A stretch of 5,254 nucleotides of DNA from Desulfobacterales bacterium (lineage in GTDB: Bacteria; Desulfobacterota; Desulfobacteria; Desulfobacterales; 4be13), in the NCBI GenBank assembly GCA_029940115.1, contig JAOZRQ010000133.1:1-5254 (forward strand), in the 5' to 3' direction. This document shows positions 1-5,204 of the stretch, one piece after another. The notes beneath the pieces are model-generated. The model had not been told where the DNA came from, made no database searches, and was given only the letters and a program-made list of their open reading frames with translations. Every line of letters begins with the position of its first letter. Position 1 is the first letter of the stretch. The position numbers and the translations under genes are program-made.

Positions 1-120
1 AACTCTCAAAACTCTCAAAACTCTCAAAACTCTCAAAACTCTCAAAACTCTCAAAACTCTCAAAACTCTCAAAACTCTCAAAACTCTCAAACTCTCAAAC
101 TCTCAAACTCTCAAAACTCA
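1..120. repeat. 9-bp tandem repeat (ACTCTCAAA)n, cut by the window start
   Basis: Nine perfect head-to-tail copies of ACTCTCAAA cover 2-82. Three 8-bp copies lacking one A (83-106) follow, then one more 9-bp copy (107-115) and a degenerate ACTCAAAGG that merges into the next repeat array. The tract starts at base 1, so its true length is unknown. The period of nine would be codon-compatible, but the 8-bp copies break any frame and no start codon or ribosome-binding site is associated with it here, so I read it as non-coding simple-sequence DNA. Arrays like this commonly change copy number by slipped-strand replication; whether it regulates a neighbour cannot be seen. Confidence 0.95.
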
Positions 121-205
121 AAGGATGAAATGTGAAGGATGATGTGAAGGATGAAATGTGAAGGATGAAATATGAAGGAGGATGAAATATGAATATTTTT
201 CATCC
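121..205 (+). repeat. Array of 14-bp AAGGATGAAATATG-type units ending in an inverted copy
   Basis: Units begin at 121, 135 (12 bp, shortened), 147, 161 and 175 (17 bp, with an extra AGG), each close to AAGGATGAAATRTG. The last unit is followed by an inverted piece: GGATGAAA at 180-187 is complementary to TTTCATCC at 198-205 and can form a hairpin with an A/T-rich loop. The same unit recurs at 512-550, near 787-800, at 2592-2605 and at 5135-5162. Each unit contains AAGGA and, six bases later, ATG, so it resembles a ribosome-binding site plus start codon. The hairpin ends 31 bases before the AAAGGA that serves the gene at 250. Confidence 0.9.
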
Positions 206-249
206 TTTACCCTTCCTCTCCCTTGCCTCAACTCGAAAGGAATTGAATC

Positions 250-519
250 ATGGAATTTCCGAAACATATTCACGACTTCATGCGGCACGATGTGCTGGGA
301 AAATGGAAGTACAAGGGAAAGGAGCTGGTCAGCGCGCATTATATCAAGGTGGGCAGCAGAATGGATCTCTACATCCGGACCATTGCGGACAAGGATGGAA
401 ATCAGAAATTCGAGATCCAACTGAGAGACAGCTACATCACCGGCATAGATAGCATTGAAGAGGCGATAAAGATTGCCGAAGAGATCATTGAGGAGAACAA
501 GCTCTTTATAAAAGGATGA
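250..519 (+). CDS. Small hypothetical protein, 89 aa
   Basis: I do not recognise this protein. It is probably a real gene: ATG at 250 is preceded by AAAGGA (236-241) with an 8-base spacer, and codon use looks natural. The sequence is charged and soluble, with no signal peptide or membrane segment. Residues about 16-60 look beta-rich, alternating hydrophobic and polar residues (GKWKYKGKELVSAHYIKVG, then MDLYIRTIADKDG and KFEIQLRDSYITG). Residues about 67-85 (SIEEAIKIAEEIIEENKLF) form a strongly amphipathic helix. A compact beta-sheet plus C-terminal helix fold is therefore inferred; a regulatory or binding role is possible but unsupported. The stop codon (517-519) is the TGA inside the first unit of the downstream 14-bp repeat, so the last residues (KG) are encoded by repeat DNA. 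The gene lies between two repeat arrays of the same orientation. A longer reading frame on the opposite strand is its shadow. Confidence 0.75.
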   Translation: MEFPKHIHDFMRHDVLGKWKYKGKELVSAHYIKVGSRMDLYIRTIADKDGNQKFEIQLRDSYITGIDSIEEAIKIAEEIIEENKLFIKG

Positions 520-550
520 AATATGAAGGATGAAATATGAAGGATGAAAT
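512..550 (+). repeat. 14-bp direct repeats, 2.8 copies, overlapping a stop codon
   Basis: AAGGATGAAATATG occurs perfectly at 512-525 and 526-539, with a third partial copy AAGGATGAAAT at 540-550. The TGA of the first copy is the stop codon of the 89-aa gene. The units match the array at 161-174 exactly and have the same orientation. Confidence 0.95.
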
Positions 551-580
551 CGGCGGTCCTTTCTTCCTGATTTTTCTACG

Positions 581-755
581 GATTTTTTGGCATCCTTCAT
601 TTGCCTGAAAGGTGGTTTGCACTTTCAGGTGAATGGAAAAGTTTGTAGTCCCGCCTTCAGGCGGTGTTTCACCGCCTAAAGGCGGAACTACAAACTTTTC
701 AGCCTGAAAAAAAGTGCAAACCACCTTTCAGGCAAATGAAGGATGCCGATTTTTT
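581..755. mobile_element. MITE-like palindromic element with 8-bp flanking direct repeats
   Basis: Bases 589-747 are one near-palindrome of 159 bp centred on 668. The outer arms (589-625 and 711-747) are a perfect 37-bp inverted repeat beginning GGCATCCTTCAT. The inner arms (636-666 and 670-700) match at 29 of 31 positions around a TTT loop. Between them is a mostly unpaired 10-base stretch on each side. GATTTTTT lies immediately outside both ends (581-588 and 748-755), as expected of a target-site duplication, although the flanks are T-rich. Smaller hairpins are nested inside: CCTGAAAG/CTTTCAGG (604-629), CCGCCTTCAGGCGG (651-664), CCGCCTAAAGGCGG (672-685) and a second CCTGAAA/TTTCAGG (703-731). 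No transposase or convincing gene lies inside; short open frames on both strands merely read the palindrome. It sits between convergent genes and could also act as a terminator for + strand transcripts, since the T-run follows the stem. The MITE call is inferred from structure. Confidence 0.65.
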
Positions 756-773
756 CTTGGAATTCAAATCGTT

Positions 774-800
774 GATGAAACTCGTTTCATCCTTCATCCA
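774..800. repeat. Short inverted repeat with an AAGGATGA unit at the toxin stop codon
   Basis: GATGAAAC (774-781) and GTTTCATC (784-791) are perfect inverted copies separated by two bases, forming a small hairpin. Read on the - strand, the sequence is GGATGAAGGATGAAAC, a relative of the 14-bp repeats elsewhere. Its TGA (789-787) is the stop codon of the PIN-domain toxin. Confidence 0.7.
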
Positions 801-1335
801 TCTCAGAAGGCCTTGGCCGCTTTGACGAAGACAGAATTTCACGCAACGAGGCCACAGGCGAGTAATAACCGGTCTGTATCATCTCCTCCAATGCCATGTC
901 GGCTTCGGTCAGGGGGATCATGTTTGCCCTGACTAATGAGAGCAAGACGCCCACTGTGCCTGATATTGGCACTTTCAAGCCGGAACCTGCCCTGCGAGCG
1001 GCCTTGTCGTCTGACAGAAACGCCCATTTCCGGTGATGGGCAATTGAGAGGCATGAGGACTCACCACTATTCAATGTGGTGGTGAGTCTGCCGAATGTTT
1101 GAAACTCATCTATGGTGTTCAACGCTGTCAGATGGAGCCAGCCTGTCTCGGAAAAGGGAAACATCTGTCTGTCCAAGTTCGCATAGAAGGCATATCCTTG
1201 AAGAAGTCCGGCCTTGATCTCCTCAAAAACCTGATCTGAAATGTGAAGTCTGGCAAATCTTCTCTTGAGCAGTCCAAGACGTTCCACCGCGGCAAAATTG
1301 GAGATGACGGTTGTGTTCGAGATGACGGGCATCAT
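787..1335 (-). CDS. PIN-domain toxin, DUF3368/VapC-like, 182 aa
   Basis: Predicted PIN-family ribonuclease, the toxin of a type II toxin-antitoxin pair; family members cleave RNA using a cluster of acidic residues and Mg2+/Mn2+. The N-terminus VISNTTVISNFAAVERLGLL (residues 4-23) matches the start of DUF3368 PIN proteins, where the first acidic position is often Asn as here (N7). Other expected acidic sites are E38/E39 in VFEEI, E92 in NSGESSCLSIA, and D109/D110 in FLSDDKAAR. These are followed by the usual GTVGVLLSLVRANMI stretch (126-140) and a C-terminal LEEMIQTGYYSP. Length is near the family norm. It starts with two ATGs directly after the antitoxin stop codon; GAGGA about 7 bases upstream of the first ATG favours that one. 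Coupling with the antitoxin is expected. The last three codons and the stop (DEG then TGA) lie in a copy of the AAGGATGA repeat, suggesting that insertion of the repeat reset the C-terminus. Activity cannot be judged from sequence. Confidence 0.88.
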   Translation of the reverse strand: MMPVISNTTVISNFAAVERLGLLKRRFARLHISDQVFEEIKAGLLQGYAFYANLDRQMFPFSETGWLHLTALNTIDEFQTFGRLTTTLNSGESSCLSIAHHRKWAFLSDDKAARRAGSGLKVPISGTVGVLLSLVRANMIPLTEADMALEEMIQTGYYSPVASLREILSSSKRPRPSEMDEG

Positions 1336-1641
1336 TCACGATTCCTCCTCTGAAATGATCTTTTCGATGACCTCCATCTCACGGATCGCCTCCTCTGCCG
1401 TCTCCGGGCCCAGACGTGGCTGGATGCCCCGTTGGACAAGCAGCTCCTTCATTCTGTCAAAGCTGACATTGGCCAGGGCGGCCGCCTTTGATAGTGAGAT
1501 GTCCTCGGTCTGGTACCGATGCATCGCCCATTCCACACGCACCCGGGGGCGTTCCTGCCATAGGACACGCAATGCGTCCCGAACCACACTTTGCTCATCA
1601 GGATACAATCCGGCTCCGACCAGCGCTTCTGGTGTGATCAT
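1336..1641 (-). CDS. UPF0175-like antitoxin, 101 aa
   Basis: Small DNA-binding-type protein encoded just upstream of the PIN toxin, in the usual antitoxin-first order. Residues about 13-65 carry the UPF0175 pattern: a YPDEQSVVRDALRVLWQERP helix followed by a helix-turn-helix-like segment, TEDISLSKAAALANVSFDRMKELLVQRGI (about 45-73). The C-terminus is acidic (EEAIREMEVIEKIISEEES), a likely toxin-binding tail. UPF0175 proteins are commonly paired with DUF3368 PIN proteins, which supports both calls. ATG at 1641 has GGGAG 7 bases upstream; an ATG slightly upstream is out of frame. Its TGA (1338-1336) directly abuts the toxin ATG, so translation is probably coupled. Type II antitoxins often repress their own promoter, and dyad symmetry upstream (1672-1731) is a candidate target. 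Confidence 0.85.
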   Translation of the reverse strand: MITPEALVGAGLYPDEQSVVRDALRVLWQERPRVRVEWAMHRYQTEDISLSKAAALANVSFDRMKELLVQRGIQPRLGPETAEEAIREMEVIEKIISEEES

Positions 1642-1671
1642 AAATCGTCTCCCTCATGAAATCGTCCGTTG

Positions 1672-1740
1672 CCAGTTTCTGACACGGTGCCGCGTCATGA
1701 AAGCCTGATCACTCCCCAAGTCTGAAACTGGTTTTTTTTT
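1672..1740. promoter_or_regulatory. Dyad symmetries and T9 run upstream of the toxin-antitoxin operon
   Basis: Two nested symmetries lie 31-90 bases upstream of the antitoxin start. TGACACG-GTGC-CGCGTCA (1680-1697) is a 7-bp dyad with one G/T pair on the - strand. CCAGTTTC (1672-1679) is complementary to GAAACTGG (1724-1731), which is followed by nine T residues (1732-1740). The inner dyad is in the right place for an operator bound by the antitoxin or toxin-antitoxin complex. The outer stem plus T-run looks like an intrinsic terminator for + strand transcription, though its 44-base loop is long and no + strand gene precedes it. I could not identify a convincing -35/-10 pair. The remaining gap to 1853 (1741-1853) shows nothing further that I can name. 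Confidence 0.35.
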
Positions 1741-1853
1741 CACATTGAGAGATGCCTATCATTTTTGATTCAGAAAGTCAAATGGTGTTTGGTTGTTTGG
1801 CGCAACGCAATTTGAAAAATTTGGGATACTGTGCCAACCGCAAACATCCAGCA

Positions 1854-2594
1854 TCAAACATCTTCCTCATAATAGCGATAATACTTCAAAAAGGTGTAGT
1901 AGGCATAAGAAGCCGCGAGAAAGAGGCCGGCCGCGCCGTCGAGGATCCCCCTTCGGAGCAGATACATGTTCACAAAGGTGAAGAGCGGTCTCAACGTCAG
2001 GGTATGCCAGCGGGTCCACCGCTTTCGACCAGAGATCTCCAAGGCCGCGAGCCGGCTGTAACGCTCCAGCCGCTCCAGATAGTCGGCCACCGAGGTGTAG
2101 GTGTAATGCTCCATCGGATGCCGGAGATGCCCGACACGCCCCTCCACCAGCATCCGTTCATGCACGGCTCGCTCCTCAAAACGGCCCGCGTCTTTTCGGA
2201 AGAGTCTCAGGTTGTGGTCCGGATACCAGCCGCCGTGACGAATCCATTGGTTGCAGAAGAAATTCTTTCTGGCGATGGTGTATCCGTTGTACGCATCCTT
2301 CTGACAGATGGTCTCTCGGATTTCCTGCCTGAGCGGCGGTGTCACCCGCTCATCCGCATCCAGGCTGAGGATCCACGGCCCTTGGGCCTTTCCAATCGCA
2401 CGGTTCTTCTGTTCCGCGAAGCCCTTCCATTCTTCCTGAAAGACCTTTGCCCCGAATTTTCGAGCGATTTCGGCCGTGTCGTCGGTGCTGAACCCATCCA
2501 CCAAGATCACTTCGGCGGCCCATCGGACACTCTCCAGACAGGCTTCAATATTCTGCGCCTCATTTTTGGAGATGATTGTTACGGAAAGACTCAT
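1854..2594 (-). CDS. Family 2 glycosyltransferase, WaaE/KdtX-like, 246 aa
   Basis: Predicted GT-A fold, inverting glycosyltransferase that moves a sugar from a nucleotide-sugar donor to a surface glycan such as the lipopolysaccharide core. The N-terminus has the GT2 signature SVTIISKNEAQNIEACLESV (residues 4-23). An acidic nucleotide-binding site follows at VDGFSTDDT (32-40) and the metal-binding DxD at LSLDADERV (D79, D81). Downstream, RHGGWYPDHNLRLFRK (119-134) and AVHERM with H145/E146 match the acceptor-side motifs of the WaaE/beta-1,4-glucosyltransferase-like subgroup. The C-terminal third holds LTLRPLFTFVNMYLLRRGILDGAAG and an aromatic-rich tail, typical of members that sit at the inner membrane. 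Length is normal for the family. ATG at 2594 is preceded by AAGGA with a 6-base spacer and lies 3 bases after the kinase stop codon, so the two are probably co-translated. Its ribosome-binding site and start form a copy of the 14-bp repeat. The exact sugar and acceptor cannot be deduced. Two GATGTTTG copies 14 bp apart overlap its 3' end. Confidence 0.88.
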   Translation of the reverse strand: MSLSVTIISKNEAQNIEACLESVRWAAEVILVDGFSTDDTAEIARKFGAKVFQEEWKGFAEQKNRAIGKAQGPWILSLDADERVTPPLRQEIRETICQKDAYNGYTIARKNFFCNQWIRHGGWYPDHNLRLFRKDAGRFEERAVHERMLVEGRVGHLRHPMEHYTYTSVADYLERLERYSRLAALEISGRKRWTRWHTLTLRPLFTFVNMYLLRRGILDGAAGLFLAASYAYYTFLKYYRYYEEDV

Positions 2595-2605
2595 TCTTCA
2601 TCCTT
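2592..2605 (-). repeat. Single 14-bp repeat unit forming a stop/RBS/start junction
   Basis: On the - strand this is AAGGATGAAGAATG, identical to the unit at 5162-5149. Its TGA (2600-2598) ends the histidine kinase, its AAGGA is the likely Shine-Dalgarno sequence, and its final ATG (2594-2592) starts the glycosyltransferase. One repeat copy thus supplies all the translation signals between the two genes. Confidence 0.8.
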
Positions 2606-5087
2606 CACTCTGAAACGGCAGGTGAATGACAAACTTTGTGCCCCTGCCAAGCTCGGATTCGACGGACAGGGACCCCTCATGGTTGTTGGTGACAATGAAA
2701 TATGAAACCGAAAGGCCCAGACCTGTCCCCATCCCCACGCGCTTTGTGGTGTAAAAGGGTTCAAAAATGCGCTTGCATGTTTTCCCGTCCATTCCAGGCC
2801 CGTTGTCCTGGATTTCACTTCTCGCGTGTTTGTCTTCCCTCCGTGTCCGCAGGATGATGGTGGATATGATTTCATTGCCGGTTCCGGATTCAGGGAGGAG
2901 ATAGGAGGAGTCGGATTCGGAAACGATATCCGGGGAGTCGGAAGGCGCTTGCGAGATCACAGTCTTTTCCGCCATGGCATGGGCGGCATTCTTCAACAAA
3001 TTGAGGATGACCTGCTCTATTTCAGTCGGGGTACACGGGATCTGGCCCAGATCCTCGTCATAATCCCGGATGATTTCGATATGCCTGAAGTCATACTCCC
3101 TCTTCAGATCATAATCGTTTGCCGCCAGTTCCACCGTGTCATCAAGCAGTTTGTTGATATCTGTGGAGATCATGTTCACGCCGCCGCTCTGGCTGAAGTT
3201 GAGCATGTTGGTGACGATTCTGGCGGCCCGGGTCCCCGCGTTCTTGATGCCGTTGAGATATCGGAAGATCCCCCGCTTCTTCAGATAGGCCCGGATCGCC
3301 TCCATATCCGTGCCGCATGCGTCCGCGGTCTTGACATTCACCTCAAGTTCCGGTGACAGACGGCGGAACGAATTTTGAACCCCCTGAAGGATCACCCCGA
3401 GGGGATTGTTGATCTCATGGGCCATGCCCGCGGCCAACCCCCCCACCGACATCATCTTCTCGGTCTGAATCATCATCTCCTCAATACGCACCCGGGAGGT
3501 GACGTCATCAATGCGAATCACCGCGCCCTCCACCCCGTTTGCCACCAGCGGATAGATCATGATATCCTCATACCGAATCTCATTCTCCTTGTGCCGGATC
3601 TGTTTCTCCGCCTTCACTGGCTCCCGCCGGCGCAAGGAGCGGCGGATGTGATTCAGCTGGGACGCGAGATCCGGATAGACATCCGTGACGGGCCTGCCCC
3701 GGGTATCTTCCGCCTTGATGCCGACGGCCCGCTCCGCGGCCATGTTCCAGTGGGTAATCCGGCCGTTGTGATCCACACCGATCATGACAGAGGGCATGGA
3801 GTCAATGATGTTCTTTATATATCCTTGGGTCCGTCTCAACTCCTCCTCGGCCTGTCTGCGTTCCGAGATTTCGATTTCGAGATGTTTCATGGAGGCTTCC
3901 AAGTCTTCATGCATTTTCTGGAGTTCCTCGTTCTTGCGATAGAGCTCCCCATAAGAATGCCAGACCTCTGACACCATCCGGTTGACGGAATCCTCGATCA
4001 GGCTCCACTCATCATTCCGGTTCAGCTGGATCTGGGTGTCCATGTCGCCGTCACTGATCGCCTCCAGTCCCTCGCGGATCCGCTCCATGGGCCTGCGGAT
4101 GTTCAACAGAAAGAAGATGTAGGTGAGTATCCCGAACAAAATGATGAGTGTGCCGGAGATGAGGTAAACAAAACGAATGGAAGACCGCATCACGTCTGCG
4201 GCCTTCTTCTGCATCAATTCGAACTGCCTCAGCATGTCATCATCCGTCTGCCTCATCACCCGTATCGCATCCTCTCTTGCCGCATTCAATTCAAAGAGCC
4301 GTTCACGGAATGTGATGATGGCATTGTTGAAATCCATGATGGCTCCCTGATATTCTGAAATGCTGTCAAGCAGCCGATTTTCATAGTTCCTTAACTCCGA
4401 ACCGGACGCGAGAAGGGTCCGAACCTTCAGGGAGAGATCGCCCAACAACATGACAATCGGCTCTGTATCCCTTGTGTCGGTCCGCATCGGTTCCAGACGG
4501 ACAAACTGAAAGGAGGCTTTCAGCAGGGTCTCTCTGCATGAGGTGATCAACACGCTGACTTGCCCGACAATGGGGGTGTCTTCCTCTTCTGTTGTCAGAG
4601 TGATCATCTTCTCAGAGACCCCATCCCCCATTTTTGCGAAATGGCCAGCAAGATTCTCATCAATCGTCTCTATCCTCTTTGAAACCGTGTTGATTGCCAA
4701 GCATTGTCCCAAAAGAAGTGCCAAGTTGGTCTTGAAACTTCGGAGCGCGTCTCCCATCTCCCTGTTTGTGGTCTGAAGTGAAAGATGATCTGTTTTTTCC
4801 AATAAAAATTCCCCTTCTGCTTGCCAGTTGTCTTCTCTGTAAAATGTGCTGATCAGCAGATGGGTCTTGTCAAACAGACTGGAAAGGGCCTTTCCGGTTT
4901 GCGCGTTGGCCATCACATCGCTGACGTTTTTCTCCATGACTTCCACCATGAGGTCTTCGATGTTGTGAAAGGTCATAAGCATGATCCCCGTGATGATTCC
5001 GAATACGATGAATATCATCAGGTTCATGAAAAGGAGCTTTTTGGTGATGCTTGTACCTGACTGGAACAATCTGGGGAATGGTTTCAT
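2598..5087 (-). CDS. Membrane-bound PAS sensor histidine kinase, 829 aa
   Basis: Predicted inner-membrane sensor kinase that autophosphorylates on histidine and passes the phosphate to a response regulator not found in this window. Residues from the ATG at 5087: TM1 about 18-40 (LLFMNLMIFIVFGIITGIML), a mostly helical periplasmic sensor region about 41-305, TM2 about 306-328, HAMP about 329-375, coiled coil about 376-423, PAS about 422-533, then the HisKA region. The phosphoacceptor is H557 in GMAHEINNPLG. The ATPase domain has the N-box (N696 and N700 in NLLKNAAHAM), DNGPGMDG (D761), FEPFYTTK (776-783) and GTGLGLS (787-793). All catalytic boxes are intact. About 33 extra Ser/Asp/Glu-rich residues (about 709-741) separate the N-box from the next strand. 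The start at 5087 has AGAGGT nine bases upstream. An in-frame ATG at 5144 would add 19 residues translated from repeat DNA and lacks a well-spaced ribosome-binding site. There is no receiver domain. The gene ends in a repeat unit that also starts the glycosyltransferase. Confidence 0.92.
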   Translation of the reverse strand: MKPFPRLFQSGTSITKKLLFMNLMIFIVFGIITGIMLMTFHNIEDLMVEVMEKNVSDVMANAQTGKALSSLFDKTHLLISTFYREDNWQAEGEFLLEKTDHLSLQTTNREMGDALRSFKTNLALLLGQCLAINTVSKRIETIDENLAGHFAKMGDGVSEKMITLTTEEEDTPIVGQVSVLITSCRETLLKASFQFVRLEPMRTDTRDTEPIVMLLGDLSLKVRTLLASGSELRNYENRLLDSISEYQGAIMDFNNAIITFRERLFELNAAREDAIRVMRQTDDDMLRQFELMQKKAADVMRSSIRFVYLISGTLIILFGILTYIFFLLNIRRPMERIREGLEAISDGDMDTQIQLNRNDEWSLIEDSVNRMVSEVWHSYGELYRKNEELQKMHEDLEASMKHLEIEISERRQAEEELRRTQGYIKNIIDSMPSVMIGVDHNGRITHWNMAAERAVGIKAEDTRGRPVTDVYPDLASQLNHIRRSLRRREPVKAEKQIRHKENEIRYEDIMIYPLVANGVEGAVIRIDDVTSRVRIEEMMIQTEKMMSVGGLAAGMAHEINNPLGVILQGVQNSFRRLSPELEVNVKTADACGTDMEAIRAYLKKRGIFRYLNGIKNAGTRAARIVTNMLNFSQSGGVNMISTDINKLLDDTVELAANDYDLKREYDFRHIEIIRDYDEDLGQIPCTPTEIEQVILNLLKNAAHAMAEKTVISQAPSDSPDIVSESDSSYLLPESGTGNEIISTIILRTRREDKHARSEIQDNGPGMDGKTCKRIFEPFYTTKRVGMGTGLGLSVSYFIVTNNHEGSLSVESELGRGTKFVIHLPFQSEG

Positions 5088-5110
5088 GATGAGCTGACCT
5101 CTGGCAGATG

Positions 5111-5162
5111 GAAGGATGAAGGATGAAACATATTCATATTTCATCCTTCATTCTTCATCCTT
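5111..5162 (-). repeat. 14-bp repeat pair plus inverted copy upstream of the kinase
   Basis: On the - strand there are two adjacent units, AAGGATGAAGAATG (5162-5149) and AAGGATGAAATATG (5148-5135), followed by inverted copies of GAAGGATGAAGGATGAAAC on the + strand (5111-5129). TGAAGGATGAAA (5117-5128) and TTTCATCCTTCA (5139-5150) form a perfect 12-bp stem with a 10-base loop. The cluster ends 24 bases upstream of the preferred kinase start, so it would lie in the 5' leader if transcription begins further upstream. A GATAAT on the - strand (5168-5163) could be a -10 box, but I see no matching -35. Confidence 0.85.
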
Positions 5163-5204
5163 ATTATCTGTGTACAGGACAAAACGTCGCGAAGGGCGGG
5201 AAAC

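Noticed and set aside
1..191. Possible CRISPR array
   Set aside because: The units are contiguous, 8-17 bp long, with no unique spacers of regular length and no cas genes nearby.
118..600. 160-codon open frame on the - strand across the 89-aa gene
   Set aside because: It is antisense to a gene with a good ribosome-binding site, and both its ends are translated 14-bp repeats (HPSYFILHISSF).
589..755. Palindrome as an ordinary intrinsic terminator only
   Set aside because: A T-run does follow the stem on the + strand, so termination is possible, but 159 bp of symmetry with exact 8-bp flanking repeats is far more than a terminator needs.
506..932. Two 72-codon open frames, one on each strand, sharing the peptide QTTFQANEGC
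   Set aside because: The shared peptide arises because both read the arms of the same palindrome; no ribosome-binding sites or family features.
1265..1708. 147-codon open frame on the + strand
   Set aside because: Antisense to the toxin-antitoxin pair, Ser/Arg-rich without domain features.
1752..2705. 317-codon open frame on the + strand
   Set aside because: It runs antisense to the well-supported glycosyltransferase, has no recognisable domain and no clear ribosome-binding site; a GC-driven shadow frame.
2826..3971. Two long open frames on the + strand (176 and 198 codons)
   Set aside because: Both are antisense to the conserved kinase core; His/Asp/Gly-rich translations are typical of reversed coding sequence.
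5163..5168. GATAAT on the - strand as a kinase promoter -10 box
   Set aside because: No -35 element at suitable spacing; kept only as a remark, not as a feature.
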